Shown: in pieces, positions 16,560 through 24,852 of the stretch
Layout of the letters: the number at the start of each line of letters is the position of its first letter
How positions within the stretch are numbered: the stretch's first letter is position 1
Assembly (NCBI RefSeq): GCF_016765585.1
Contig: NZ_JAESWC010000009.1
Span: 1-64,000, forward strand
DNA length: 64,000 nucleotides
Direction of reading: 5' to 3'
From: Clostridium rhizosphaerae
Lineage (GTDB): Bacteria > Bacillota > Clostridia > Clostridiales > Clostridiaceae
The notes under the pieces: model-generated
The model's input: only the letters and a program-made list of their open reading frames with translations
The model's database searches: none
What the model was told of the DNA's origin: nothing
Program-made: the position numbers and the translations under genes

Positions 16560-17351
16560 TTATGCAACACCTGAAAGCAGTATTCCTATTAAATATGCAG
16601 CACTTGCAGCAAGGCCTCCAACTAAAAGCATTTCAAGTCCTGAAACTATCCAATTCTTGCCCGTAACTTTAGTTTTTAGAGCACCTAGTATAAATAAAGT
16701 AAATCCGGTTAGCACTGAGGATAGAGCAAACATATTAATACCTAGGTTTGGTATAAATCTTGAAAGTACATAAGTAAGTACAGGAATAAAACCAAATATT
16801 ATAAAGGAAGCAAAGGTCACTAAAGCGTTTTTTATTGGTGATTCTTTTTCCTGCAGTATTCCAAGCTCTTCAACCATCATTATATCAACCCAGGCTTCTT
16901 TATTTTTTGATATTATATCTGTAACAGTTTTTGCATCTGCTTCATTCATTCCTTTTTGGATATAAAGCTCCATAAGCTCTTGCTTTTCACCTTGAGGGAA
17001 ATGCTCAACTTCCCAGGCCTCTCTTTCTCTCTCTGATGCTTGAAACTCCATTTCAGCTTTAGTGCTTAAGTAATCGCCGATAGCCATAGAAAGACCATCG
17101 CCTACTAAGTTAGCAAAACCCATAATAAGTACGACTCCAGGTGATAAAGCAGCTCCAGCAACTCCGGCAACCACAGCGAAGGTAGTAATTATGCCGTCAA
17201 GTCCGCCATAGATTACGCTTTTTATATATTGTCCTGCAGAACTATGAGTTTCTTCTGCTTTAATAGAGCGATGCTGATGTGCTTTTATGGAAGCCTGCAC
17301 ATCTTTATTTTTATAAGCATTTCTTGCCTTGTCCAAATTTCTTGTAAACAT
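16560..17351 (-). CDS. VIT1/CCC1-family iron/manganese transporter
   Basis: The 263-residue protein has YGGLDGIITTFAVVAGVAGA in the first helix, GFANLVGDGLSMAIGDYLSTKAE in the second, and three C-terminal helices, the plan of VIT1/CCC1 (DUF125) carriers. A helical cytoplasmic segment rich in Glu (about 105-160) between helices 2 and 3 corresponds to the metal-binding domain of plant VIT1. Members export Fe(II) or Mn(II) from the cytosol. In this setting metal detoxification is likely, not proven. A clear GGAGG precedes the ATG. Monocistronic. Confidence 0.9.
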   Translation of the reverse strand: MFTRNLDKARNAYKNKDVQASIKAHQHRSIKAEETHSSAGQYIKSVIYGGLDGIITTFAVVAGVAGAALSPGVVLIMGFANLVGDGLSMAIGDYLSTKAEMEFQASEREREAWEVEHFPQGEKQELMELYIQKGMNEADAKTVTDIISKNKEAWVDIMMVEELGILQEKESPIKNALVTFASFIIFGFIPVLTYVLSRFIPNLGINMFALSSVLTGFTLFILGALKTKVTGKNWIVSGLEMLLVGGLAASAAYLIGILLSGVA

Positions 17352-17438
17352 TATGACCCTCCATTGTAAAAATATTACTTAAGTTTATTTTATCTTATGT
17401 TCATATATATTGTAAATATTTTAGGCTATGAAAAATTG

Positions 17439-17463
17439 AAAAGCTGCAAATATCTGCAGCTTT
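17439..17463 (-). terminator. Terminator of the DUF441 gene
   Basis: On the minus strand AAAGCTGCA pairs with TGCAGCTTT, followed by T-rich sequence. The stem touches the stop codon. Confidence 0.8.
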
Positions 17464-17917
17464 ATTTATGACCAAATATGAAGTTAATAAGCCTCACAAT
17501 TTCATAGGCTATACCTGATGCGATAAGCGGCCCCACAGGAACTCCGCCCAAAAGCGATACCCCTACTATTGAACCGAGAACTACGCCAGAAAGCACGTCT
17601 GCATTTCCCTTTGTAAAGCTGACGCCTTTTGCAGCAAGCATTGCTACGATAATACCCATAGTCAACGATACAATGCCGTTTACGCTTAGTAAGCTCTTTA
17701 TGTCAAAGGAGTTAGACCCTTGTTTAATAAGAGGTACGAGCATCCAAAGCATCAGAAAGATCATACCTATGTCCATACAATATTTTTCAACAAAATTTAT
17801 TGCTTTCTCGCTGTTAGTTAGAGATATAACGAAAATTATAAGAGCTGCTATACCCAAGTTCTTATTCTTTGTTATAAATGATAATATAACTAATATAAAT
17901 ATTATTATTTTATACAT
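17462..17917 (-). CDS. DUF441 membrane protein
   Basis: The 151-residue protein has four to five hydrophobic helices and the signature GVVLGSIVGVSLLGGVPVGPLIASGIAYE of DUF441 (UPF0756; Bacillus YtwI). The function of the family is unknown. AGAGGA lies upstream of the ATG. It faces away from the DUF2334 gene and appears to be a single-gene unit. Confidence 0.88.
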   Translation of the reverse strand: MYKIIIFILVILSFITKNKNLGIAALIIFVISLTNSEKAINFVEKYCMDIGMIFLMLWMLVPLIKQGSNSFDIKSLLSVNGIVSLTMGIIVAMLAAKGVSFTKGNADVLSGVVLGSIVGVSLLGGVPVGPLIASGIAYEIVRLINFIFGHK

Positions 17918-18116
17918 TGCTTTTAAGTCCTCTTAACTTATTTACAATTATTATAATATGCTGAAAATAATATTTTGGACTAAATTTCTTATACAATACT
18001 TTACATATGAATAATTACATATTTAGTTATTCATATTTCTGTAAAATTTGTATTGCTCATATACCCTTTCATCATATATTATTAAATAAAAGAGTAGGGG
18101 GATAAGCAAGATAAAT

Positions 18117-19517
18117 ATGGGAAGATTACTTATTAAAACTGCAATAGTAGCCTTAGCTTTTTCAATGCTTATATTCGTTTCAATAAAAATTAAAAATGAA
18201 ATTGAAGCTAGTAAATGGGAAAATAATATTGCTGTTGCTGCATTTAATGATAATAAAGAAACTTATAATGGAAACTTCTTAAAGTTAGGTTTTCAAGTAA
18301 AGCAAGATAGTATAGTTTCAAGTATAGATATTTTTTTAGAAAATAAGAAAGCTGAAATACAAAATAAAATTTTATGTGTAAATAATAGATACTACATTTC
18401 AGCAGAAGACATCGCTAGAAATTTTAATATGCAGGTTGAAACTTATAACGATGAAATACATTTTTATAAAATAGATAGAAACTTTAAAAAAGACGATAAA
18501 AAAGAGATAGTTATAGACTGCAAAAATGATACTTATAAAATATCAAGGGAAAACGATTTGAGAAATTCTCCGCTAAAAGTTAATAATAATTTTTATATAG
18601 CTCTTATAGACATTGCAGAAATATTTAATTTAAGAGCAAAATGGAACTATGAGACTAAAGAAATTAAATTTTATGAGGATAGAAATACGCTCTCTAGAGA
18701 ATCTAAAAGACAAAGGCAAAAGAGGCCGGCTTTAATAAGATTTGAAGATGTTGCTGCAGGAGAAGTTTATATGAACAGCGACAGTCTTCAGAAAATGAGA
18801 ATTATAGCAGACTTTATGTATTCACAAAGAGCGCCTTTTCATGTTGCTTGGATACCGAGGTATAAAAATCCTAAGGAAGGAATTGATAATGATCTTTTAA
18901 AGGTTGATTCCATGGCTAATGCAGATTTTGTTTATACCTTGGATTATATGATTAAAAAAGGTGCTATTATTGGGTTACATGGCTATACTCATCAATACGG
19001 AGAAGAACAAAGCATAGCAAATGCTGAATTTGGTGATTATGCTTCTTTGCAGGAAACTGAAATCAGAGTTAAAGCAGCAATAAATACGGCAAAAGAATTG
19101 AATATTCCTTATGAGTTCTTTGAAAGTCCGCATTATAAATCCACTGAAATGCAGCAGGCAATATTTGAAAAATATTTTAATTATATGTTTGAGCCTCAAA
19201 AGGGTGTATTTAATACTAAACCAGTATTAAGTAAAAGGAATAATAGAACTGTGTATGTTCCTGCACCTTTAGGATATGTTCACGACAATGATGTAGATGA
19301 TATGATAAAGAGGATAAAAGATAAGGGTAAGGATTCAATTGGAGCATTTTTCTATCACCCAACAAAAGAATTTGAAAGTATAACACTTGTAAAAAATAAT
19401 GATGATTATCCTGATTACGAGTATTCAAGTAGTTCTATGCTTCATAAAATGATAAAATGTTTAAAGGATGAAGGTTATGCTCCTGTGAAAATCCATGATA
19501 TAAAATTATTAAAGTAA
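18117..19517 (+). CDS. DUF2334 polysaccharide-deacetylase-like protein with copper-amine-oxidase-N-like repeats
   Basis: The 466-residue protein has an N-terminal membrane anchor or signal (about 5-24), then two segments resembling Cu-amine-oxidase N-terminal repeats (CVNNRYYISAEDIARNF at about 89, VNNNFYIALIDIAEIF at about 160), common cell-surface modules in clostridia. The C-terminal half is DUF2334: ALIRFEDVAAG, PFHVAWIPRY, IGLHGYTHQYG and FESPHYKST. These resemble the metal-binding Asp and His motifs of polysaccharide deacetylases. It is probably an extracytoplasmic glycan deacetylase; activity is inferred. The spacing of its ribosome binding site (GGGGG, 15 bases) is loose. The following VOC gene lies just downstream. 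Confidence 0.82.
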   Translation: MGRLLIKTAIVALAFSMLIFVSIKIKNEIEASKWENNIAVAAFNDNKETYNGNFLKLGFQVKQDSIVSSIDIFLENKKAEIQNKILCVNNRYYISAEDIARNFNMQVETYNDEIHFYKIDRNFKKDDKKEIVIDCKNDTYKISRENDLRNSPLKVNNNFYIALIDIAEIFNLRAKWNYETKEIKFYEDRNTLSRESKRQRQKRPALIRFEDVAAGEVYMNSDSLQKMRIIADFMYSQRAPFHVAWIPRYKNPKEGIDNDLLKVDSMANADFVYTLDYMIKKGAIIGLHGYTHQYGEEQSIANAEFGDYASLQETEIRVKAAINTAKELNIPYEFFESPHYKSTEMQQAIFEKYFNYMFEPQKGVFNTKPVLSKRNNRTVYVPAPLGYVHDNDVDDMIKRIKDKGKDSIGAFFYHPTKEFESITLVKNNDDYPDYEYSSSSMLHKMIKCLKDEGYAPVKIHDIKLLK

Positions 19518-19535
19518 ATGAAAGAAGGAATAATA

Positions 19536-19916
19536 ATGAACTATGGGTTTGTAACAATTAAAGTTAAAAACATGGAGGAGTCCTTAAAGTTTTATATAGA
19601 CTTTTTAGGGCTTAAAGAAGCAACAAGCTTTAGTCCTCAGCCAGGAGTAAAAATAGTATTTTTGACTGACGAAAAAGGAAACAAGATTGAACTTATTGAA
19701 AATAGTCATATGGATGTTAGTGAGGATGCTGGCTATAAATCATTATTATCCATAGGTTTTCCTGTGGAAAGTGTGAATGAAACTCTTAAGCTTGTGAATG
19801 AAAAAGGCTTCGAAGTAGTTTCGGGACCAGTTCAGCTGCCAAGTGGAATCAAGTTTTTATATATTAAGGATCCAAATGGAGTTGAAATTGAATTTATAGA
19901 GAATTTTAATATGTAA
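19536..19916 (+). CDS. VOC (glyoxalase/bleomycin-resistance) superfamily protein
   Basis: I start at ATG 19536, preceded by GAAGGA; an in-frame ATG at 19518, directly after the previous stop codon, lacks a ribosome binding site. The 126-residue protein has the two beta-alpha-beta-beta-beta halves of VOC folds: GFVTIKVKNMEESLKFYIDFLGLKE, and SIGFPVESVNETLKLVNEKG with a final KDPNGVEIEFIE. Metal-binding acidic residues at the strand ends are present. Members include glyoxalase I, fosfomycin and bleomycin resistance proteins and dioxygenases; no substrate can be assigned. Probably co-transcribed with the DUF2334 gene. Confidence 0.85.
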   Translation: MNYGFVTIKVKNMEESLKFYIDFLGLKEATSFSPQPGVKIVFLTDEKGNKIELIENSHMDVSEDAGYKSLLSIGFPVESVNETLKLVNEKGFEVVSGPVQLPSGIKFLYIKDPNGVEIEFIENFNM

Positions 19917-19937
19917 TATAAAAATTTCAGAAAATTG

Positions 19938-19966
19938 TTGACATTGTGATGCAGTGGGCATATAAT
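19938..19966 (+). promoter_or_regulatory. Sigma-A promoter of thrS
   Basis: TTGACA and TATAAT, both consensus, are separated by exactly 17 bases. Transcription would start just before the T-box leader. Confidence 0.9.
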
Positions 19967-19974
19967 AACAATAA

Positions 19975-20220
19975 ATAAAGACTGTGAAGAGGAAAAGTAA
20001 ATTAAGGGCTGTCAAAAGAGAGGGAGACTCATCGGCTGAAAGGTTTCCTAGATAAGTGATAATTGAAAAACCACCTCTGAGTTGAGTACTGAAACTATAG
20101 TAGGTATCTCCGCTTGCTGCGTTACAGCTTTCAAAGTGACAGTGATATTTTTATCTATTACTGTAAATTAGGTGGAACCGCGAAATACTCGTCCTATTCT
20201 TAGGAGGAGTTTTTTTATTT
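19975..20220 (+). ncRNA. Threonine T-box leader (stem I and first antiterminator/terminator)
   Basis: The leader carries the AGTA and AGAGAG features of stem I, a CTGAA-ACT-ATAGTAGG segment in which ACT (20094-20096) is the probable threonine specifier codon, the CCGC...GCGTTA region, and the T-box AGGTGGAACCGCGA (20170-20183). A terminator stem ACTCGTCCTA/TAGGAGGAGT (20187-20210) with seven T residues follows. Uncharged tRNA-Thr should stabilise the antiterminator and allow thrS expression. Confidence 0.93.
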
Positions 20221-20221
20221 A

Positions 20222-20325
20222 TTAAGGTTTTACTAGAATTTATAGTAATGCTTATTTGTATTATCTGTAATTTGGGTGGAACCGCGATTCTCTCGTCCCA
20301 TTTTTGGGGCGAGTTTTGTTTTTTT
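20222..20325 (+). ncRNA. Second T-box antiterminator/terminator module without its own stem I
   Basis: A second T-box, GGGTGGAACCGCGA (20274-20287), is followed by the terminator CTCGTCCCA/TGGGGCGAG (20292-20313) and a T run. Only about 60 bases separate it from the first terminator, too few for a full stem I. It is either a second decision point read by the same tRNA mechanism or the remnant of a second leader. Confidence 0.88.
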
Positions 20326-20361
20326 GAAAAGAAATTTTAATTGAAAAGGAGGATATTAATT

Positions 20362-22122
20362 ATGAAAATTATCGTTAAAGATGGAAGTATTATTGAAGTT
20401 AATGAAGAAGAAGGAAGAAGGGCTTTAAGACACACAGCTGCACATATACTTGCTCAGGCTGTTAAAAGGCTTTATCCAGAGGTTAAGCTTACAATAGGAC
20501 CTGCAATAGATAATGGATTTTATTATGATTTTGATATAGATAAACCAATAACTTTAGAAATGTTAAGCAGTATTGAAGAGGAAATGCAAAGGATAGTTAA
20601 GGAGAACCTAAAACTCGAAAGATCTGTACTTTCAAGAGAAGAAGCACTAAAGCTTATGGAGGAAAAGGGTGAAAACTATAAGGTTGAGCTTATAAATGAT
20701 TTGCCTGAGGATGAAGAGCTTTCTTTCTTCAGACAAGGAGAATTTATAGACCTTTGCGCAGGACCTCATGTTTTATATACTTCTCAAGTCAAGGCCATTA
20801 AGCTGACTTCTGTTGCAGGGGCTTACTGGAGAGGCAGTGAAAAGAATAAGATGCTTCAAAGGGTATATGGAACTGCTTTTGCTAAGAAGAGTGAACTTGA
20901 GGAATATTTAAATATGCTTGAAGAAGCTAAAAAAAGAGATCATAGAAAGCTGGGCAAGGAACTTAAATTGTTTGCACTTATGGAAGAAGGCCCTGGATTC
21001 CCATTTTTCCTTCCTAAAGGTGTAGTCTTAAAAAATATTTTGATAGATTACTGGAGAGAGCTTCATAGAAAAGCTGGTTATGTGGAAATTGAAACTCCTA
21101 TAATATTAAACAGACAGCTTTGGGAAACTTCAGGACATTGGGACCACTATAAAGAGAATATGTATACTGTAAATATTGATGAAGAAGAATTCGCAATAAA
21201 GCCTATGAACTGTCCAGGAGGAATGCTTGTTTATAAATCTGAGACTCACTCATACAGAGATTTGCCTATTAGAGCAGGAGAGCTTGGAAGAGTCCATAGA
21301 CATGAATTATCAGGTGCACTTCACGGACTTATGAGAGTTAGAGCTTTTACTCAGGATGATGCTCATATATTCATGCTTCCAGAACAGATAAAGGATGAAA
21401 TAAAGGGAGTAGTTAAACTTATAGATGAGGTTTATGGAAGATTTGGCTTTAAGTATAAGGTAGAGCTTTCAACTAGACCTGAAAATTCTATGGGAAGTGA
21501 TGAGGATTGGAGAATGGCAGAAGCTTCTCTAGAGGGAGCACTTCAAGAAATGAATATGCCTTTTAAGATAAACCCAGGTGATGGAGCTTTCTATGGACCT
21601 AAAATTGATTTTCACTTAGAGGATAGCTTAGGGAGAACTTGGCAATGCGGAACAATTCAATTGGACTTTCAGCTTCCGCAGCGCTTTGATTTAAGCTACA
21701 TTGGAAGAGATGGTGAAAAGCATAAACCAATAGTAATTCACAGAGTTATATTTGGAAGCATAGAACGCTTTATAGGAATTTTGATAGAGCACTTTGCAGG
21801 AAAATTCCCGGTTTGGCTGTCTCCAGTTCAAGTTAAGGTTCTTTCTATATCGGAAAAGTATAATAGCTATGCTGAAAGTGTAGTTAAAGCCTTAAAAGAT
21901 AAAAATATAAGAGTAGAATTTGACGACAGAGCAGAAAAAATCGGCTTTAAAATTAGAGAAGCAAGAAATGAAAGGGTTCCTTATATGATTATAGTAGGTG
22001 AAAAAGAGCAGCAGGAAGGAAAAATTACTGTTAAGAATAATAAAAATGGTGAAGAAGTAAGTTCTGTACTTTATGAATTTATTTCTAAGCTTAGAAAAGA
22101 AACTGAAGATAAAGTACTTTAG
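20362..22122 (+). CDS. thrS: Threonyl-tRNA synthetase lacking the TGS domain
   Basis: Charges tRNA-Thr. I use ATG 20362 (586 residues), nine bases after AAAGGAGG; an in-frame TTG at 20341 would precede the ribosome binding site. The editing domain has its zinc-type motifs HTAAH (24-28) and CAGPH. The class II catalytic core follows, with MNCPGG, RVHRHE and HRVIFGSIERF supplying the Cys-His-His zinc site and motifs 2 and 3, and then the anticodon-binding domain. In E. coli the first editing His is residue 73; here it is 24, so about 50 residues, the TGS domain, are missing. The in-frame sequence upstream is leader RNA, so this is not a start-site error. It is controlled by a T-box with two terminators. 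Confidence 0.97.
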   Translation: MKIIVKDGSIIEVNEEEGRRALRHTAAHILAQAVKRLYPEVKLTIGPAIDNGFYYDFDIDKPITLEMLSSIEEEMQRIVKENLKLERSVLSREEALKLMEEKGENYKVELINDLPEDEELSFFRQGEFIDLCAGPHVLYTSQVKAIKLTSVAGAYWRGSEKNKMLQRVYGTAFAKKSELEEYLNMLEEAKKRDHRKLGKELKLFALMEEGPGFPFFLPKGVVLKNILIDYWRELHRKAGYVEIETPIILNRQLWETSGHWDHYKENMYTVNIDEEEFAIKPMNCPGGMLVYKSETHSYRDLPIRAGELGRVHRHELSGALHGLMRVRAFTQDDAHIFMLPEQIKDEIKGVVKLIDEVYGRFGFKYKVELSTRPENSMGSDEDWRMAEASLEGALQEMNMPFKINPGDGAFYGPKIDFHLEDSLGRTWQCGTIQLDFQLPQRFDLSYIGRDGEKHKPIVIHRVIFGSIERFIGILIEHFAGKFPVWLSPVQVKVLSISEKYNSYAESVVKALKDKNIRVEFDDRAEKIGFKIREARNERVPYMIIVGEKEQQEGKITVKNNKNGEEVSSVLYEFISKLRKETEDKVL

Positions 22123-22131
22123 TACAAAATC

Positions 22132-22182
22132 AAATAAATAGAGAGCAGGAGATAAAAGTATACTCCTGCTCTCTATTTATTT
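22132..22182 (+). terminator. Terminator of thrS
   Basis: A stem of about 20 bp (AAATAAATAGAGAGCAGGAG with its complement, loop of 11), starting shortly after the thrS stop codon. Confidence 0.88.
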
Positions 22183-22292
22183 ATAAAGACTATTATTTTA
22201 TCTAATGAACTTGTCCATATAGCGGCTTTTGAATAAATTTATATATCTGGCATAAGACTATAAATACAAACTATATGTGAAGGTGATAAGTT

Positions 22293-23381
22293 TTGAAGGT
22301 AGCAATAATGGGTGCAGGACTTTCTGGATTATGCTGTGCAATTATACTAGAGCAAAATGGAATAGAGCCTGTGATTTTTGAAAAAAGAAATTTATGCGGT
22401 GATAGATTTATTAATGGCGAAGCAATATTTAATATAACAAATAGACCTATTAATAATTGTTTGGATTTCTTTAAAGATAAATACAATATAAACCTAAAAC
22501 CTATCAGCGAAGTAAAGGAGATAACAATTTATTCACCTAATTTTGAAAGTAATCTAAGCGGAAATCTAGGTTATACAAATTATAGGGGCAGGCATAAGGA
22601 TTCTTTTGAAAATCAGCTCTTTAATCAAGTAAAGTCTGAGATTATATTTAATTCAAATTATGATTATGAGGATTTAACAAAAGAATTTACTCATGTAGTA
22701 TTGGCAACTGGCGACTCAGCTTATGCTTCAAAACTGAATAATTTTAAAACTGATTTAACTGTTAATTTACGAGGTGCTACAGTAGAAGGAAATTTTGGAT
22801 TAAGTCATATTTCATCCTGGTATAATAATGAGTTTTCACCTAAAGGTTATTCCTACCTAATACCACTTAATGAAAGGGAAGCCAATATTTCAATAGGGTA
22901 TCCAGTTTACGAGGATACTAAGAAATATAAGATTGATGACTTATGGGATAAGTTCTATAAGCGTGCTCAAAAAGACACGGAGCAAAAGCTTAATATTATT
23001 GATAAATTCGAAGTGGAAAGATATATTATTGGTATTTGTCATAAAGCTAAGCTCGATAATACTTATTTTATCGGAAATTGTTTTGGGGCTATTTCTCCTG
23101 GTTTTGGACTTGGACAATTTGTTTCTGTTTTAACCGGGATATATGCTGCATTTGATATATGCAGCAAGGGAGATTATGAGGAGCTTGTTGTTCCTCTGCG
23201 TGAGACTTATGAAAATTCTTTGGTTTTTAGGAGAAGATTAGAAAAGTTAAGCAACAACCAGTTGGATTTCCTTATTGGAGGTATAAATGATAAGCTTATA
23301 AGTAAAATGTTTAGCGATGATACTGAAATTGATTTCTTTAAAATAGCAAGTAAATTATTAAAGCCATTTACAAAGCTATAG
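22293..23381 (+). CDS. FAD-dependent oxidoreductase (geranylgeranyl-reductase-like fold)
   Basis: The 362-residue protein begins VAIMGAGLSGLCCAIILEQNG and EPVIFEK, a textbook FAD-binding GxGxxG with the acidic residue closing the second strand. HVVLATGDS and the late FIGNCFGAISPGFGLGQF supply the other FAD contacts seen in lipid and flavin monooxygenase/reductase families. The start is TTG 22293 with AAGGTG upstream. The substrate is unknown. It is a stand-alone gene after the thrS terminator. The C-terminal 60 residues (LLKPF etc.) are helical and not assigned. Confidence 0.78.
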   Translation: MKVAIMGAGLSGLCCAIILEQNGIEPVIFEKRNLCGDRFINGEAIFNITNRPINNCLDFFKDKYNINLKPISEVKEITIYSPNFESNLSGNLGYTNYRGRHKDSFENQLFNQVKSEIIFNSNYDYEDLTKEFTHVVLATGDSAYASKLNNFKTDLTVNLRGATVEGNFGLSHISSWYNNEFSPKGYSYLIPLNEREANISIGYPVYEDTKKYKIDDLWDKFYKRAQKDTEQKLNIIDKFEVERYIIGICHKAKLDNTYFIGNCFGAISPGFGLGQFVSVLTGIYAAFDICSKGDYEELVVPLRETYENSLVFRRRLEKLSNNQLDFLIGGINDKLISKMFSDDTEIDFFKIASKLLKPFTKL

Positions 23382-23579
23382 TAGTATTATTTATTAGTCT
23401 TCTTTTTCATAGTTCAAGTATCTTGTTGGGAGTACATCAGGAAAAATTGATTATAGTTATTCTTTACCTTGTAAGTTATAGGATAAATATGGGATAATTT
23501 ACTTGACCGGTTAGTTTGGTAGTAAAGGGGTTGATAATTTTGATCATATTTAAGAGGTGGCTTAAAGCCTAAAGAATGT

Positions 23580-23606
23580 GAGGAGGTTATAAAAAACCTC
23601 CTCTTT
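23580..23606 (+). terminator. Hairpin with weak T tail
   Basis: GAGGAGGTT pairs with AACCTCCTC, loop of five, followed by TTTATA. The left arm looks like a ribosome binding site. It could terminate transcription from the FAD oxidoreductase side. Confidence 0.55.
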
Positions 23607-23639
23607 ATAGAGAATTTTGAAAGAGGTGGAAGAGAATGG

Positions 23640-23668
23640 TTGACATGAATAACATGTTTTTGTATTAT
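23640..23668 (+). promoter_or_regulatory. Sigma-A-type promoter
   Basis: TTGACA is followed after 17 bases by TATTAT. It lies inside a longer open frame that begins at 23636, which argues that the real transcript, and any real gene, starts downstream. Confidence 0.6.
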
Positions 23669-23707
23669 ATAGTTAGTGGTAAATTATTTAGAAGAGAAAA
23701 TCAGATG

Positions 23708-23824
23708 AAAGGAGTATTAAATAATGAATCTAAGAGTAGAGGTATTAATTCAATAACTAAATATCGGCGAGGAACAACAGCATCATTAGACGTTTTGTTA
23801 GTGCAATTATTCGCAAAACATTAA
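23708..23824 (+). CDS. Possible small protein (about 38 residues)
   Basis: The reading frame begins MKGVLNNESK and ends with the helical-looking DVLLVQLFAKH. I do not recognise it. The frame is open further upstream (to 23636), but a strong promoter lies within that part. A competing 10-codon frame starting at ATG 23724 has a better ribosome binding site (AAAGGAG). Either a small protein, a degraded gene or chance. Confidence 0.3.
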   Translation, partial: KGVLNNESKSRGINSITKYRRGTTASLDVLLVQLFAKH

Positions 23825-23909
23825 TTATCATCTGAGTTTTCATAAATATAATAGGGGTGTATGAAAATAGCAGGAGAAAGAACCTGTTTTTTTATTGCCC
23901 TTTTATAGG

Positions 23910-23941
23910 TCCCGTGGATGATTATCTTCCACGGGATTTTT
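23910..23941 (+). terminator. Terminator
   Basis: TCCCGTGGA pairs with TCCACGGGA, loop of nine, followed by TTTTT. Confidence 0.88.
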
Positions 23942-23974
23942 ATATTATTTAACAAATCGAAAGGAGATGTAGAA

Positions 23975-24085
23975 ATGATTATTAAAGTTTTTAATGAAGG
24001 TGAACAAGTAGAATTTAGAGTTTCTGGGAGGGCAAATGGATGCAGTATAAAAATGGGAAAGAAATATTACCGGCGGAGCTTTTAG
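23975..24085 (+). CDS. Possible small protein overlapping the CD3324-family gene
   Basis: A 36-codon frame begins MIIKVFNEGEQVEF with AAAGGAGAT seven bases upstream, a better ribosome binding site than that of the gene it overlaps in another frame. It may be a leader that couples translation to the regulator gene. The product matches nothing I know. Confidence 0.35.
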   Translation: MIIKVFNEGEQVEFRVSGRANGCSIKMGKKYYRRSF

Positions 24086-24351
24086 TAGAGCTTCAAAAAT
24101 ATATTCAAGGTGAATTAATATATATACCTAGAGAAGAAACCACAAGGAAAGCTTGGGGAGAAAATAACGGCACTAGGGAAAATATAAGAAAAAGAAACAA
24201 TGAAATATATAAATTTTATAAGGAAGGCTATACAGTAAGCGAATTAATGAGTTCTTATAATCTATCTGAAGACAGCATAAGAAAAATTATTAATAAGGTT
24301 AATAAGGATTTAAAAAGCTGCAATAGAGATAGAGAACTGGCTGCGGTATAA
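24040..24351 (+). CDS. CD3324-family (Mor-like) regulator
   Basis: The 103-residue protein contains LPAELLVELQKYIQGELIYI, PREETTRKAWGENNGTRE and IRKRNNEIYKFYKEGYTV, then a helix-turn-helix, SELMSSYNLSEDSIRKII. This is the layout of the CD3324 family, related to Mor-type transcription activators and common in clostridia. DNA binding is likely; targets are unknown. GGGAGG lies eight bases before the ATG. It ends before a strong terminator, so it is transcribed from the small upstream promoters only. Confidence 0.85.
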   Translation: MQYKNGKEILPAELLVELQKYIQGELIYIPREETTRKAWGENNGTRENIRKRNNEIYKFYKEGYTVSELMSSYNLSEDSIRKIINKVNKDLKSCNRDRELAAV

Positions 24352-24365
24352 GTTTTTGTATAAAT

Positions 24366-24423
24366 AAAAATGGCTGCTCTTAAAATACGCTAAGTTTAGG
24401 TGTTTTAAGAGCAGCCATTTTTT
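24366..24423 (+). terminator. Strong terminator after the CD3324-family gene
   Basis: About 19-bp stem (24366-24385 with 24403-24423) ending in six T residues. Confidence 0.9.
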
Positions 24424-24467
24424 ATGAACTTGTTTAGTTTATTCAAAGATTGTCCATACTAAAATAG

Positions 24468-24501
24468 TGTAACAAAACATATAGCTGTTACATAGTATAA
24501 T
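24468..24501 (+). promoter_or_regulatory. Inverted repeat next to a -10 box
   Basis: TGTAACA and TGTTACA, reverse complements 11 bases apart, lie just upstream of TATAAT (24496-24501). There is no good -35 hexamer, which fits either activator-dependent or repressed transcription of the small gene at 24546. Confidence 0.4.
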
Positions 24502-24545
24502 TAGAGAATTTTATAAGGAAATTTTTGAATAGATGGGGTGGAAAT

Positions 24546-24734
24546 ATGGTGGAACTAAATAATAATGAAAAAGATTTGATAGACAGAGGAACAAAAGCTC
24601 TAATAGAAGAGCTTGGATATTCAGGTTTTTTGAAGTATATATCTAGAGTTCAAATATGTAATGGAAATTACTTTAGAACTCAGGAAGTTGTTTACAAAGA
24701 TATAGCTGCAGATAAAGAAATAAGACAAGGATAG
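24546..24734 (+). CDS. Small protein (62 residues), unknown
   Basis: I start at ATG 24546 directly after GGGGTGG; the frame is open seven codons further. The sequence, MVELNNNEKDLIDRGTKALIEELGYSGFLKYI and on to DKEIRQG, is charged, soluble and helical at the start. I do not recognise a family, but the composition and ribosome binding site look genuine. It lies between two very small genes with separate signals. Confidence 0.6.
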   Translation: MVELNNNEKDLIDRGTKALIEELGYSGFLKYISRVQICNGNYFRTQEVVYKDIAADKEIRQG

Positions 24735-24852
24735 ATAGAACTATCCTTTTTTCGATTAAAAGAAAAATGGTACTGTCGAATAGGCATAGAAATAAATTAT
24801 TTACATCTTATCAATCAATTGGTAAAATTTGGTTAAGGGTGAGGTGATAAAT

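Larger units (their letters stand above)
23382..23974. other. Sparse region with hairpins and very short reading frames
   Basis: These 590 bases hold a hairpin (23580-23606), a good promoter (23640-23668), one short reading frame (23708-23824) and a terminator (23910-23941). Upstream of the first hairpin, a 13-codon frame starts with TTG at about 23531 behind AAAGGGG and would give a hydrophobic-cationic peptide beginning MIILIIFKRW. I cannot show that it is translated. Confidence 0.4.

Noticed and set aside
23636-23707. N-terminal extension of the small frame starting at 23636
   Set aside because: A TTGACA-N17-TATTAT promoter lies inside it, so a transcript would start downstream.
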